Shown here one piece after another: positions 7,417-13,068 of a stretch of DNA of 13,068 bases (position 1 is the first letter of the stretch; the number at the start of each line of letters is the position of its first letter). The translations under genes and the position numbers were made by a program. Source of the DNA: Candidatus Bathyarchaeota archaeon (GTDB lineage: Archaea; Thermoproteota; Bathyarchaeia; 40CM-2-53-6; FEN-987); assembly GCA_022865625.1 (NCBI GenBank), contig JALHTB010000050.1:1-13068 (forward strand). The letters run 5' to 3'. Under the pieces are notes generated by a model. That model searched no databases, had not been told where the DNA came from, and was given only the letters and a program-made list of their open reading frames with translations.

Positions 7417-7983
7417 GGGAGAGTCGCAATTGCTGAAGGGTCGGAGCCCTCACCTGGCTACCTTCATGAGTCGAGCAGCTGTCGGACGAAGCAGTCGCTC
7501 GTGTATGATCTTCAGGAGCCTTTTCGTTGGATAGCCGATGTGACTGTCGTGGAGGCGTTTGAGTCAGGAGTGTTGGATCTGCCGCATTTCTATTTCACAG
7601 GCGATGATTATCGCTATCGTTTCCAAATCGAGGCAAAACGAGGCTTTCTTGATCTTCTTCGTGAACGATTCAACGTAGGCGTCAGCTACAAGGGCCGTAC
7701 ACTCAAGTGGGATACCGTTATCGAACACAAAGCAGAGGAATTCGGGCGCTTCCTTGGTGGTCGCATTGGTAAGCTCGATTTCCCAGAGCCATCTCCTGCT
7801 CTAAACAAAACGGATGATGGGGATCTTCGCGGACGTGTCCTCTCTCTTTCGCAGGCAGAAGCACGAAGGCTGGGAATTGGAGAGAGCACGCTTCACTACT
7901 TGCGCAAACGCGCTAGAAGCCGTCGTCAGCTCAGGACGTATCCCTCAGTGGCACGTCGCATCGTTGCTCCACGCCGGTCGTAG
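7417..7983 (+). pseudogene. cas1: cas1 remnant: C-terminal part of CRISPR integrase Cas1
   Basis: The open frame after TAG 7416 reads EPSPGYLHE and SLVYDLQEPFRW, the Cas1 active-site region. The metal-binding His (codon 7465) and Asp (codon 7507) are 14 residues apart, as in known Cas1 enzymes. It continues with WDTVIEHKAEEFGRFLGG and a C-terminal SLSQAEARRLGIGESTLHYL segment typical of many archaeal Cas1 proteins. The N-terminal beta domain and the helical part with the third metal ligand (the first Glu) are missing. Just before the stop codon the same frame reads ESE, which could be one more conserved bit, implying a nonsense mutation. No cas2, cas4, effector genes or CRISPR array are visible in the window, so this is a relic of a lost adaptation module. 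The stop is at 7981-7983. Confidence 0.85.
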
Positions 7984-8127
7984 ACGTTCCGTCCTCAGAA
8001 AGAGAAGCATCATGCGGGAAGGCTTACTCTCGCATCCATTTCCAGCTGACTGGATCGCGTGGTTTCCCGCAACTCTTTAATCATCGCGAAGTGCTAAAAT
8101 CAACTTGTTGTTGAAGAGGTCTTTTTG
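7984..8127 (+). promoter_or_regulatory. Leader region of the two-gene nuclease unit
   Basis: Between the cas1 remnant and the next start there is no gene I can support. AT-rich words CTCTTTAATC (8073-8082) and GCTAAAAT (8093-8100) are possible TATA elements. GAGGT at 8116-8120 is a plausible ribosome-binding site 7 nt before GTG 8128. Confidence 0.3.
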
Positions 8128-9234
8128 GTGCCCGACGTGCCGGTAAAGAACCGCCGTCACTTGCGAGAAATCCTGCAGGAAAACCTGATCACTGAGACAG
8201 AAGTCGAGGACCGCGTGCCAGCGGAAGAGGAAGAGACGGAAGAAGCCCGAAAACGTACAAAGTCTCAGATCCTTGAGGCTAACGTATTGTTCGAGGACTA
8301 TGCTGTCTCAACACGAGGTGCTTTTGAGTTCGCTAGATCCGAGGATTCAACGCTATGGAACATCGTATTCCATGGTGCCCTGGCTGGTTACCTTGACATA
8401 GCGAACCCTCGACTGTGGATTCTCCATTCCATAGGTGCGGCTTCAGAGATGAACGAGAATGTTCGAAACATGACTGAGAAAGACAACAGCATGATAGATT
8501 TGCCGTGGCTCTCCTCAAACAGCCTGCAGACGGTCGCTGCATTTGGCAAGACAAGTGCCGGATTCAGTCTCAGATACAGAAATCGGTTTCCTGAAGCTGG
8601 AGCCGAAAGCGATGTGGAAGATATGACGATGCGCTTCTGGGGATCTGCTGCATTAGAGCTGATCGATCAACTCAAGAAGAACAAGCGCATTGAAGGAGGG
8701 CTCTCTCTTAATGGGATCGGACTCATCGTCGAGTTCGAGAAAGGTTACGTGAAGGAACAAGTTTCGTCGAACGGACGCATCATGGCGATACGAGGCGATT
8801 CAATAGACAGTCACTTCTCTGTTCTAAGCAAGGTGCAGACCTATTATCAGAATCTTCTGAATGTTCTCGAATCCGACTACAGATTCTCTTACAAACCACT
8901 CCCTCATGGAATGGCGTTTGACGGTGAGGCGTTGAAGATAGTCTTCGAACGACGAATAGGCAACCTTAGGGATTTCATCGAAAACATGTTTTCCACTAGA
9001 CAACCTTTCCGCCTTTGGGGAGTGACAAAAGAACTAGAGCCGGACCGTATGAAGGTCAAAGCAGTTGATCTTCATTCCGGTGGCCGCATTGATTTCGAGA
9101 TAGAACCTGCCCAGATGACAATCTACCTCCAAGCTGAGGCATGCGCCAACGTGGTGACGAGACTCTTCACGAACCTACAGTCTACGTTCGATGCACGGAG
9201 TCAGTTGATCGGTTATGACCAGCCGATTATGTGA
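8128..9234 (+). CDS. Uncharacterised 368-residue protein, first gene of a nuclease-linked pair
   Basis: I do not recognise this family. The start is placed at GTG 8128, seven bases after a GAGGT ribosome-binding site; TTG 8125 is an alternative one codon earlier. Residues ~10-55 are highly charged and likely helical or disordered, with an EEEETEEARKRTK stretch suggesting a coiled coil or linker. The rest alternates hydrophobic strands and helices without Walker, zinc-finger, helicase or methylase motifs that I can see. No signal peptide or TM segment is present, so it is cytosolic. Its end overlaps the start of the nuclease-like gene by 20 bp, showing coordinated expression. By position I infer a partner, sensor or specificity subunit for that nuclease. 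Confidence 0.75.
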   Translation: MPDVPVKNRRHLREILQENLITETEVEDRVPAEEEETEEARKRTKSQILEANVLFEDYAVSTRGAFEFARSEDSTLWNIVFHGALAGYLDIANPRLWILHSIGAASEMNENVRNMTEKDNSMIDLPWLSSNSLQTVAAFGKTSAGFSLRYRNRFPEAGAESDVEDMTMRFWGSAALELIDQLKKNKRIEGGLSLNGIGLIVEFEKGYVKEQVSSNGRIMAIRGDSIDSHFSVLSKVQTYYQNLLNVLESDYRFSYKPLPHGMAFDGEALKIVFERRIGNLRDFIENMFSTRQPFRLWGVTKELEPDRMKVKAVDLHSGGRIDFEIEPAQMTIYLQAEACANVVTRLFTNLQSTFDARSQLIGYDQPIM

Positions 9235-10096
9235 TCACACCTTACTGATGAATGCAGTAATTTCTTTGACAAGAAAGGAGAAAGGCGTACCACTCCCCCT
9301 ATTCCAACTAGGGTATCAGCTTGAGTGCATTGGACTAAGGTTTCCTAATCGCGCCGGCGAAACAGTCAACCCAGATTTGTCCATCAGAGGAGATGCTGAA
9401 AAGAATCTGCTACTCGTTGACTGCAAATCAGGAGGCATCAAACGCTTCCAAGCCGAGAGATACGCGAAACTCACTTCAGATGACGTTATCGCGGCAAACA
9501 TCACCTCTCTCGAATCGAGAAATCTCGTACTCGACGTGAGCTTCGCCGGCATGCACAAGAACGAAAGCAAACTGCTTGAGGCTGAAGACAAGAACAAGTA
9601 CGGGCTGCCGATCATCATTCTCGATGGCCTGCTAATACAGAAGAAAGGACCGAATCGGTTCAAGAATGAGAACCTCAACACGGTCTTTGATAAGGGCGTC
9701 AACCTCTGTTCCAAGATACCGACTGGCTTCTACCCCTTCTCAGCTGATGATCGGAACTCGTACATCCTCGAGGAGATCGCACCAGTATTGTTCGAAATGC
9801 ATGCAAAGAACCTGGAGTTCACTGAAGAGGATGCTCTCCTTAGGGCTCATCCTTTTCATGACTATCTTGATGCTGGAGAGAAGGACTCCCTAAAGGGATG
9901 TATTGGTAAGATTCTATCCCTTGTCGAAAAAGATCCTGATTTTCGATTCGTAATCAGCAAGCAGAAGAAATGGAAGATCGACCCAGATATCGGAATTGTC
10001 CATCTTAGAAAGGGAATACAAGCACTCATTGAAAGATGGAGTGAAGTCGAAGAAACGCCCAGACTGTCTGAATTCTTTTCGAGAGAGTCCTCCTAA
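9215..10096 (+). CDS. PD-(D/E)XK nuclease-like protein, second gene of the pair
   Basis: The 293-residue protein holds a convincing restriction-endonuclease-fold core: VNPDLSI (P53-D54), then LLLVDCKSGG (D69-x-K71), 14 residues between the two Asp, followed by RFQAERY (Q79-x3-Y83), the Q-x3-Y motif seen in RecB-like nucleases. A preceding helix (GYQLECIGLRF) could supply the first acidic residue. The rest (~100-290) is mixed alpha/beta and unrecognised. ATG 9215 overlaps the upstream gene by 20 bp; ATG 9248 is an alternative that removes 11 residues and the overlap. No restriction-modification partner, helicase or methylase is adjacent, so it is unlike a standard type I-III system. I infer a defence or mobile-element nuclease acting with the upstream protein. 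Confidence 0.78.
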   Translation: MTSRLCDHTLLMNAVISLTRKEKGVPLPLFQLGYQLECIGLRFPNRAGETVNPDLSIRGDAEKNLLLVDCKSGGIKRFQAERYAKLTSDDVIAANITSLESRNLVLDVSFAGMHKNESKLLEAEDKNKYGLPIIILDGLLIQKKGPNRFKNENLNTVFDKGVNLCSKIPTGFYPFSADDRNSYILEEIAPVLFEMHAKNLEFTEEDALLRAHPFHDYLDAGEKDSLKGCIGKILSLVEKDPDFRFVISKQKKWKIDPDIGIVHLRKGIQALIERWSEVEETPRLSEFFSRESS

Positions 10097-10140
10097 ACGA
10101 TAGCATGACAGTACTTTCCATCCGTATATCTATCGTCGCA

Positions 10141-10228
10141 TTTGTGTGCTTTGATGCATGTGTAGTTGTCTGAACCGTCGTTTGTTTCGTAATGGTGTGT
10201 GTGGCTCTCTTGGCGCGCGACGATGATT
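10141..10228 (+). repeat. GT-rich dispersed repeat, copy B (two units)
   Basis: This begins 45 bp after the nuclease-like gene. The first, degenerate unit (10141-10180) ends in TGAACCGTCG. A short linker leads to the second (10190-10228), with GTGTGTGTGGCTCTCTTGGCGCGCG. The layout matches the paired copy at 12669-12780. It lies just upstream of the ParB-like gene remnant. Confidence 0.65.
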
Positions 10229-10239
10229 AATCCTTCTTA

Positions 10240-10751
10240 ATGTGTACAGATGAATTATGGCTCTGCCTGGTTCAGAATAAATACGCCAAGGTTCGTTGTT
10301 TTCATCGAAGTCTTTTGCTGACACCAATCCGGCGCCTTGAAGGTGTAACATATTGGGTCATTGAGGATCCTGAAGGAATCCACGACTACATCAATACCGA
10401 GATTCGGAAGGAATGGGAGGAGGACGTGAGAAGAGAACACAGAGACCTCATGGGTCATGGTTGACAACGCTAGCAAGCCGGAAATGGGTTCTCGAGATAC
10501 TGGAAACCGACCGAATCGCACTGAAACGCAGCATCGTGAACTACGTCGACTCCCAAACGCGGCGCAGTTTCATGAATGATCTCCCAAAACGCAGTAGAGA
10601 GCTTCGGCAGACTATACAGAAGTTCAGCGCTGTCATCCCGCCTGTCATCGTAAAATGTGAGGGTCTGCAATTGTATGACGGCTACTGCCGCTATGCACCC
10701 CTGAAAGACATGAAAGTCAGTAGGTTGTACGCATACGTGGGTGCTCTATAG
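10240..10751 (+). pseudogene. ParB/sulfiredoxin-fold-like gene, split by a frameshift
   Basis: Two overlapping frames appear to be one gene. The first (from ATG 10240) encodes TYWVIEDPEGIHDYINTEI followed by a charged KEWEEDVRREHRDL segment, and stops at 10464. The second, in another frame (open across 10413-10751), encodes a helical segment and then PPVIVKCEGLQLYDGYCRYA and KVSRLYAYVGAL. The pattern 'I-V...G...DGYxRY.AL+.h.V.R.YAYVG' resembles the DNA-binding/nucleotide-binding loop of ParB/Srx-fold proteins. Joined, the product would be about 170 residues. The shift must fall between roughly 10410 and 10475. Either the gene is broken, or the base calls are wrong there, or a programmed shift occurs; the first two are more likely. 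The first part alone would lack the predicted binding motif. Confidence 0.55.
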
Positions 10752-10759
10752 TTCTGCAT

Positions 10760-10790
10760 ATGGGTCTCGTGGTGCGCACACACACAACTA
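10760..10790 (+). repeat. GT-rich dispersed repeat, copy C (partial unit)
   Basis: ATGGGTCTCGTGGTGCGCAC, followed by CACACACAAC, starts 9 bp after the ParB-like stop. Its core is nearly identical to the reverse complement of copy D (GGGCCTCGTGGTGCGCACACAC), while the upstream GTGTG part and the downstream GAACCGTC part are missing. Confidence 0.6.
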
Positions 10791-10893
10791 CTCCTCCCAG
10801 ACGGTTTTCACTGGACGCGCTTACAGGTCTATTCAGTATCCAGAGGACGTACTAATACGGCCAACCAATGAAGCAGAACGCCATGGCGACCGC

Positions 10894-10900
10894 TATAAAT
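10894..10900 (+). promoter_or_regulatory. TATA box upstream of the 10990 gene
   Basis: TATAAAT lies 90-96 bp upstream of ATG 10990, giving a predicted start near 10922 and a ~65-nt leader containing GGAGGG-type purine-rich sequence. Bases 10791-10989 hold no gene I trust; a 63-codon frame there (10741-10932) overlaps repeat copy C and has no recognisable content. Confidence 0.4.
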
Positions 10901-10989
10901 CACTAATTTCTAAGAAACGCCTTTCTGAATAGCTCATTCATCCATAGGTTGAGCTTGGAGGGAATCAGGAGACGAGAAAGAAGTCAGGG

Positions 10990-11925
10990 ATGAGTGTTGC
11001 CCCTGTTGGACTTGGCTTTGTTGACAAAGGAGACCTCTGCAAACGTAGAGCCATCGATGCCTTCAATCGCGAATGGAAATCCACTAAGGACAGACAGAAA
11101 GCGTACGATACCGCCGCACAGTCAATGGAAGCCTGTATCGAACGGCTTGGTATCGTGAACAAGGGAGCTATTACGGGTCTAAGAGCTGAACTCCTATACT
11201 ACTCTATGGAGTTCGACTCTCAGAAACTAGTGCCAGAGTCAGCTGCAGGCCTTCATTCTGACTTCAGAGCCATAATTCGAAATAGGCCCGCGGCAATCGA
11301 TGTGACAACGACGCCGGACTACAAAGATCCAGACCTGTTCATGCAGGTCAAACAAGCCTTCGGCAAGAGCTGGGATTACTACGTTGGCGTGATTGATTTG
11401 AAGAATCCCCAAGTGCAGATGTATCCATTGCTTCTGCCTAGGTGTGAAGATGGGCACTTGGGTCATTTTGTGCTAGTCATCGAGACCGAAGATCCTTCTA
11501 GCTCCGTGTCAGAGCGACAAATGCTCTTGAGATATAATCCCTACGCTCCTGACGACGACACCGCAGTCGAGAAAGTACAAGCAAGTTGGAACTTCATTGT
11601 CTCAAATCCGTCAGCAGTGTGGGACGATATCACATCCGATTACTCATACTATGAAGAACAGGACCGGTCAAGGATGGAACGATTCATGATGCGAGATCTC
11701 TTACGGTATAGTTCCGGACTCGCTTACGAGTTCAAACAAGAAAGTGGGTTCAACCTGTCCGCCATAGTCACTTGTGAAGCCCGAGTCTTCCACAAACCGA
11801 TACATGAAGTGATATGGGAAACGCGACTTTGGTGGGTGCATCCTCACTCATTTGTCAGACGGATTCTGGGAAAACCACTCACTGATCTGGAACATAACAT
11901 CGCTGGGGTCGCTTACGACTTGTGA
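10990..11925 (+). CDS. Uncharacterised protein with a divergent PD-(D/E)XK-like motif (D...IDVTT)
   Basis: The 311-residue protein is cytosolic, without signal or TM segments. Around residues 67-107 there is a nuclease-fold-like succession: a helix with GLRAELLYYSMEF (E67), then LHSDFRAII (D91), then AAIDVTTTPD (D104-V-T106). This fits D-x12-D-x-(K/T), with Thr where the catalytic Lys is usual. It may be a divergent active enzyme with a relocated Lys, or a dead, binding-only fold. The remaining ~200 residues are mixed alpha/beta with an acidic middle segment (YNPYAPDDDTAVEKVQ) and Trp/Tyr-rich stretches; I recognise no family. ATG 10990 is preceded by AGTCAGGG. It is a single-gene unit between repeat copies C and D. 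Confidence 0.7.
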   Translation: MSVAPVGLGFVDKGDLCKRRAIDAFNREWKSTKDRQKAYDTAAQSMEACIERLGIVNKGAITGLRAELLYYSMEFDSQKLVPESAAGLHSDFRAIIRNRPAAIDVTTTPDYKDPDLFMQVKQAFGKSWDYYVGVIDLKNPQVQMYPLLLPRCEDGHLGHFVLVIETEDPSSSVSERQMLLRYNPYAPDDDTAVEKVQASWNFIVSNPSAVWDDITSDYSYYEEQDRSRMERFMMRDLLRYSSGLAYEFKQESGFNLSAIVTCEARVFHKPIHEVIWETRLWWVHPHSFVRRILGKPLTDLEHNIAGVAYDL

Positions 11926-11944
11926 TGCCAATATTCAGTGCAGA

Positions 11945-12020
11945 ATCGAACCCGACTGGTGTGTGCGCACCACGAGGCCCACACACAACCTCAAACGACG
12001 GCGAACGACGGTTCAAATAT
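11945..12020 (-). repeat. GT-rich dispersed repeat, copy D (inverted orientation)
   Basis: On the minus strand this reads TTTGAACCGTCGTTCGCCG, TCGTTTGAGG, TTGTGTGTGGGCCTCGTGG, TGCGCACACACC. It matches the end of unit 1, the linker and the start of unit 2 of copy E (12706-12764). The GAACCGTC-to-GGG spacing is about 36 bp here and 37 in copy E. On the plus strand GTGTGTG (11959-11965) pairs with CACACAC (11980-11986), a possible 7-bp hairpin with a 14-nt loop. It begins ~20 bp after the preceding stop. Confidence 0.7.
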
Positions 12021-12099
12021 CTGAACTCGTGCAGACGTGACATTCTAGAACTTTGGGACAAAACGAAGCTATTTGAAGCTCGGACTTCAAATGCATAGC

Positions 12100-12627
12100 A
12101 TGGCAGACATCGAATCTCTGAACAGCTTGATTCGCCGATGGTACGCCCGTGCCAAACCTGGCACTTTCCTAGTGAACGACCCCTTTGACAATTTCGTTTG
12201 TCTCTGGTTGGCCTTCAATGCTTGGGGCTCATACGTAACTGGAATAGAGAGCAATGACAGCGATATGAAAAACCGGTTGAAAACAGACCCAAGACTAGTT
12301 GACTCGTTCAAGAAGCACAGGCAGGACCCAGAGTTCAACAAGAAACTGCTGCAGATGAAAAGCGTCAAGATTCCCACTCACAGAACAGCACCCGAGTATG
12401 TTTGCTTGAATGATGAAGAGTCTTTCGGGGAAGTCTTGGAGGTCATATACAGGATAAGGTGCAACCTGTTCCATGGCAGAAAGGACCCGGAAGAGCAACA
12501 AGAACGGAAGTATGTCGAGTGGGCGGCATTCGTACTTGACCACGTCTTCAACGGAATCATGAATAGGTCAAGTTTCTTGGAGAAGAGAGCGACCGTGGAG
12601 AATCAAATGAATAAAGAACCAGTCTGA
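12100..12627 (+). CDS. HEPN-like protein (putative RNase), single-gene unit
   Basis: The 175-residue protein is mostly helical. Near residue 116 it reads VIYRIRCNLFHGRKDPEE; R120-x4-H125 (R-C-N-L-F-H) matches the R-x4-6-H catalytic motif of HEPN ribonucleases, which act in toxin-antitoxin, abortive-infection and CRISPR effector proteins. An upstream helix (DPFDNFVCLWLAFNAWGSY) and the following YVEWAAFVLDHVF helix fit the four-helix HEPN bundle, close to the ApeA-like subgroup. No nucleotidyltransferase partner (as in HEPN/MNT pairs) is adjacent, although an AbiEii-like one lies 6 kb away. Start choice is uncertain: ATG 12100, ATG 12091 or TTG 12073 are all in frame; I take 12100. The gene lies between repeat copies D and E. 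Confidence 0.72.
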   Translation: MADIESLNSLIRRWYARAKPGTFLVNDPFDNFVCLWLAFNAWGSYVTGIESNDSDMKNRLKTDPRLVDSFKKHRQDPEFNKKLLQMKSVKIPTHRTAPEYVCLNDEESFGEVLEVIYRIRCNLFHGRKDPEEQQERKYVEWAAFVLDHVFNGIMNRSSFLEKRATVENQMNKEPV

Positions 12628-13068
12628 ATCCAAACGAGAACCCTGCCCCTCACTGTTGAAGTTCTTGGATTTTGTGTGTGTGGGTCCCTTGGTGCGGGCG
12701 TCCGAATTTGAACCGTCACGTGTCGTTCGTTTGATTTGTGTGTGTGGGTCTCATGGTGCGAGCGTCGCAATTTGAGCCCTCGGATAAGGGAGAAATCATG
12801 CGTTATGCTTCGTCGGCCGCGGAGGCATTTCTCCCAAGAGAATTTTGGATCCGGCGCATTAGCTTCCGCGCTGGCTGAGGTCAGCTTATCCCACAGTTCC
12901 CCATCACGTCCGTCCCGCTCATGGATCAGACAATTCTGCCAAGTCCGCTCGTAGTCTGACAATAGAAAGTGGTTGTGATTGCTGCCGACGCGCTCCTCTC
13001 CGGGGGTCCGCTCGCTTCCGTCATGTCTTCTTGACAGGTGTCTCGGTCTGATGCTCTTGCATGTCTGA
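12603..13068 (-). CDS. Possible partial gene entering from the right edge (uncertain)
   Basis: On the minus strand one frame is open from the window end to TGA at 12603-12605, about 155 codons without a stop. The right part is protein-like (HFLLSDYERTWQNCLIHERD, then DGELWDKLTSASAEA and FSWEKCLRG), but I recognise no family. The left ~45 codons simply read through repeat copy E and overlap the HEPN gene end, so if a real gene exists it was probably extended by repeat insertion, or it ends earlier through decay. A plus-strand frame (12736-12954) over the same bases looks worse. High G+C alone could keep this frame open. Treat as a weak call. Confidence 0.25.
   Translation of the reverse strand, partial: QTCKSIRPRHLSRRHDGSERTPGEERVGSNHNHFLLSDYERTWQNCLIHERDGRDGELWDKLTSASAEANAPDPKFSWEKCLRGRRSITHDFSLIRGLKLRRSHHETHTHKSNERHVTVQIRTPAPRDPHTQNPRTSTVRGRVLVWIQTGSLFI
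12669..12780 (+). repeat. GT-rich dispersed repeat, copy E (two tandem units)
   Basis: Unit 1 (12669-12718) reads TTTGTGTGTGTGGGTCCCTT, GGTGCGGGCGTCC, GAATTTGAACCGTC. After a linker containing TGTCGTTCGTTTGATT, unit 2 (12733-12780) repeats GTGTGTGTGGGTCTCATGG, TGCGAGCGTCG, CAATTTGAGCCCTC. The GGGTC words are 64 bp apart. This is the best preserved copy and defines the family. It starts about 42 bp after the HEPN-like stop. Confidence 0.85.

Noticed and set aside
8014..8070. Inverted repeat GCGGGAA ... TTCCCGC after the cas1 remnant
   Set aside because: Only 7-bp arms with a ~43-nt loop and no T-tract; expected by chance and not a convincing terminator.
7814..8080. 88-codon plus-strand frame overlapping the cas1 remnant
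   Set aside because: It lies out of frame over clearly Cas1-like codons, and its tail shows no similarity to the Cas1 C-terminus or to another family.
10741..10932. 63-codon plus-strand frame between the ParB-like remnant and the next gene
   Set aside because: It starts inside the preceding gene end, runs through repeat copy C and shows no recognisable protein features.
10141..12780. Integron-like gene cassettes (single genes each followed by a ~60-bp repeat)
   Set aside because: No integrase gene is visible, and the repeats lack convincing GTTRRRY / RYYYAAC core sites at their ends. One copy is also inverted relative to its gene.
12669..12780. CRISPR array near the cas1 relic
   Set aside because: Only two diverged units at 64-bp spacing, 5 kb from the cas1 fragment, with the linker itself conserved between loci. 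Spacers in an array would differ.

Overview
The window looks like an archaeal chromosome segment. The evidence is TATA-like boxes about 25-40 bp upstream of start codons, frequent GTG/TTG starts, T-rich gene ends, a secreted Thr-rich surface protein, and an ABC export cassette paired with a beta-rich extracellular protein. An acyl-CoA dehydrogenase fits a heterotrophic lineage. I infer the TACK or a neighbouring archaeal group, but I cannot fix the phylum from sequence alone.

The left part (1-5195) is housekeeping-like. It begins with the 3' end of a secreted adhesin-like protein, followed by a LolD/MacB-type ATPase and its FtsX/MacB permease, which together form one operon. A short GT-rich repeat follows, then a signal-peptide protein with a long Thr/Val-rich stalk, then a full-length acyl-CoA dehydrogenase.

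The right part (5196-13068) is an accessory region rich in defence-type genes. A minus-strand AbiE-like (type IV) toxin-antitoxin pair sits directly against the 3' end of the dehydrogenase. Its antitoxin-like protein carries an extra N-terminal PD-(D/E)XK-type domain, and its promoter holds a dense set of repeated operator-like words. Behind that promoter lies a second, diverged copy of the last ~138 bp of the dehydrogenase gene, then an orphan 3' fragment of cas1. The AbiE pair is thus bracketed by direct repeats of a gene tail, and two gene remnants mark a recombination scar.

Next is a two-gene overlapping unit (8128-10096): an unrecognised 369-residue protein and a PD-(D/E)XK nuclease-like protein with a P-D...D-x-K and Q-x3-Y motif set. 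After it come a frameshifted ParB/sulfiredoxin-fold-like gene, a protein with a divergent D...IDVT nuclease-like motif, and a HEPN-like protein with an R-x4-H motif. A minus-strand frame is open to the right edge.

Copies of one GT-rich repeat family follow five genes, in each case within about 10-45 bp of the stop codon; some copies are paired at ~60 bp spacing and one is inverted. This repeat family and the two-gene nuclease unit are the strongest candidates for something undescribed.
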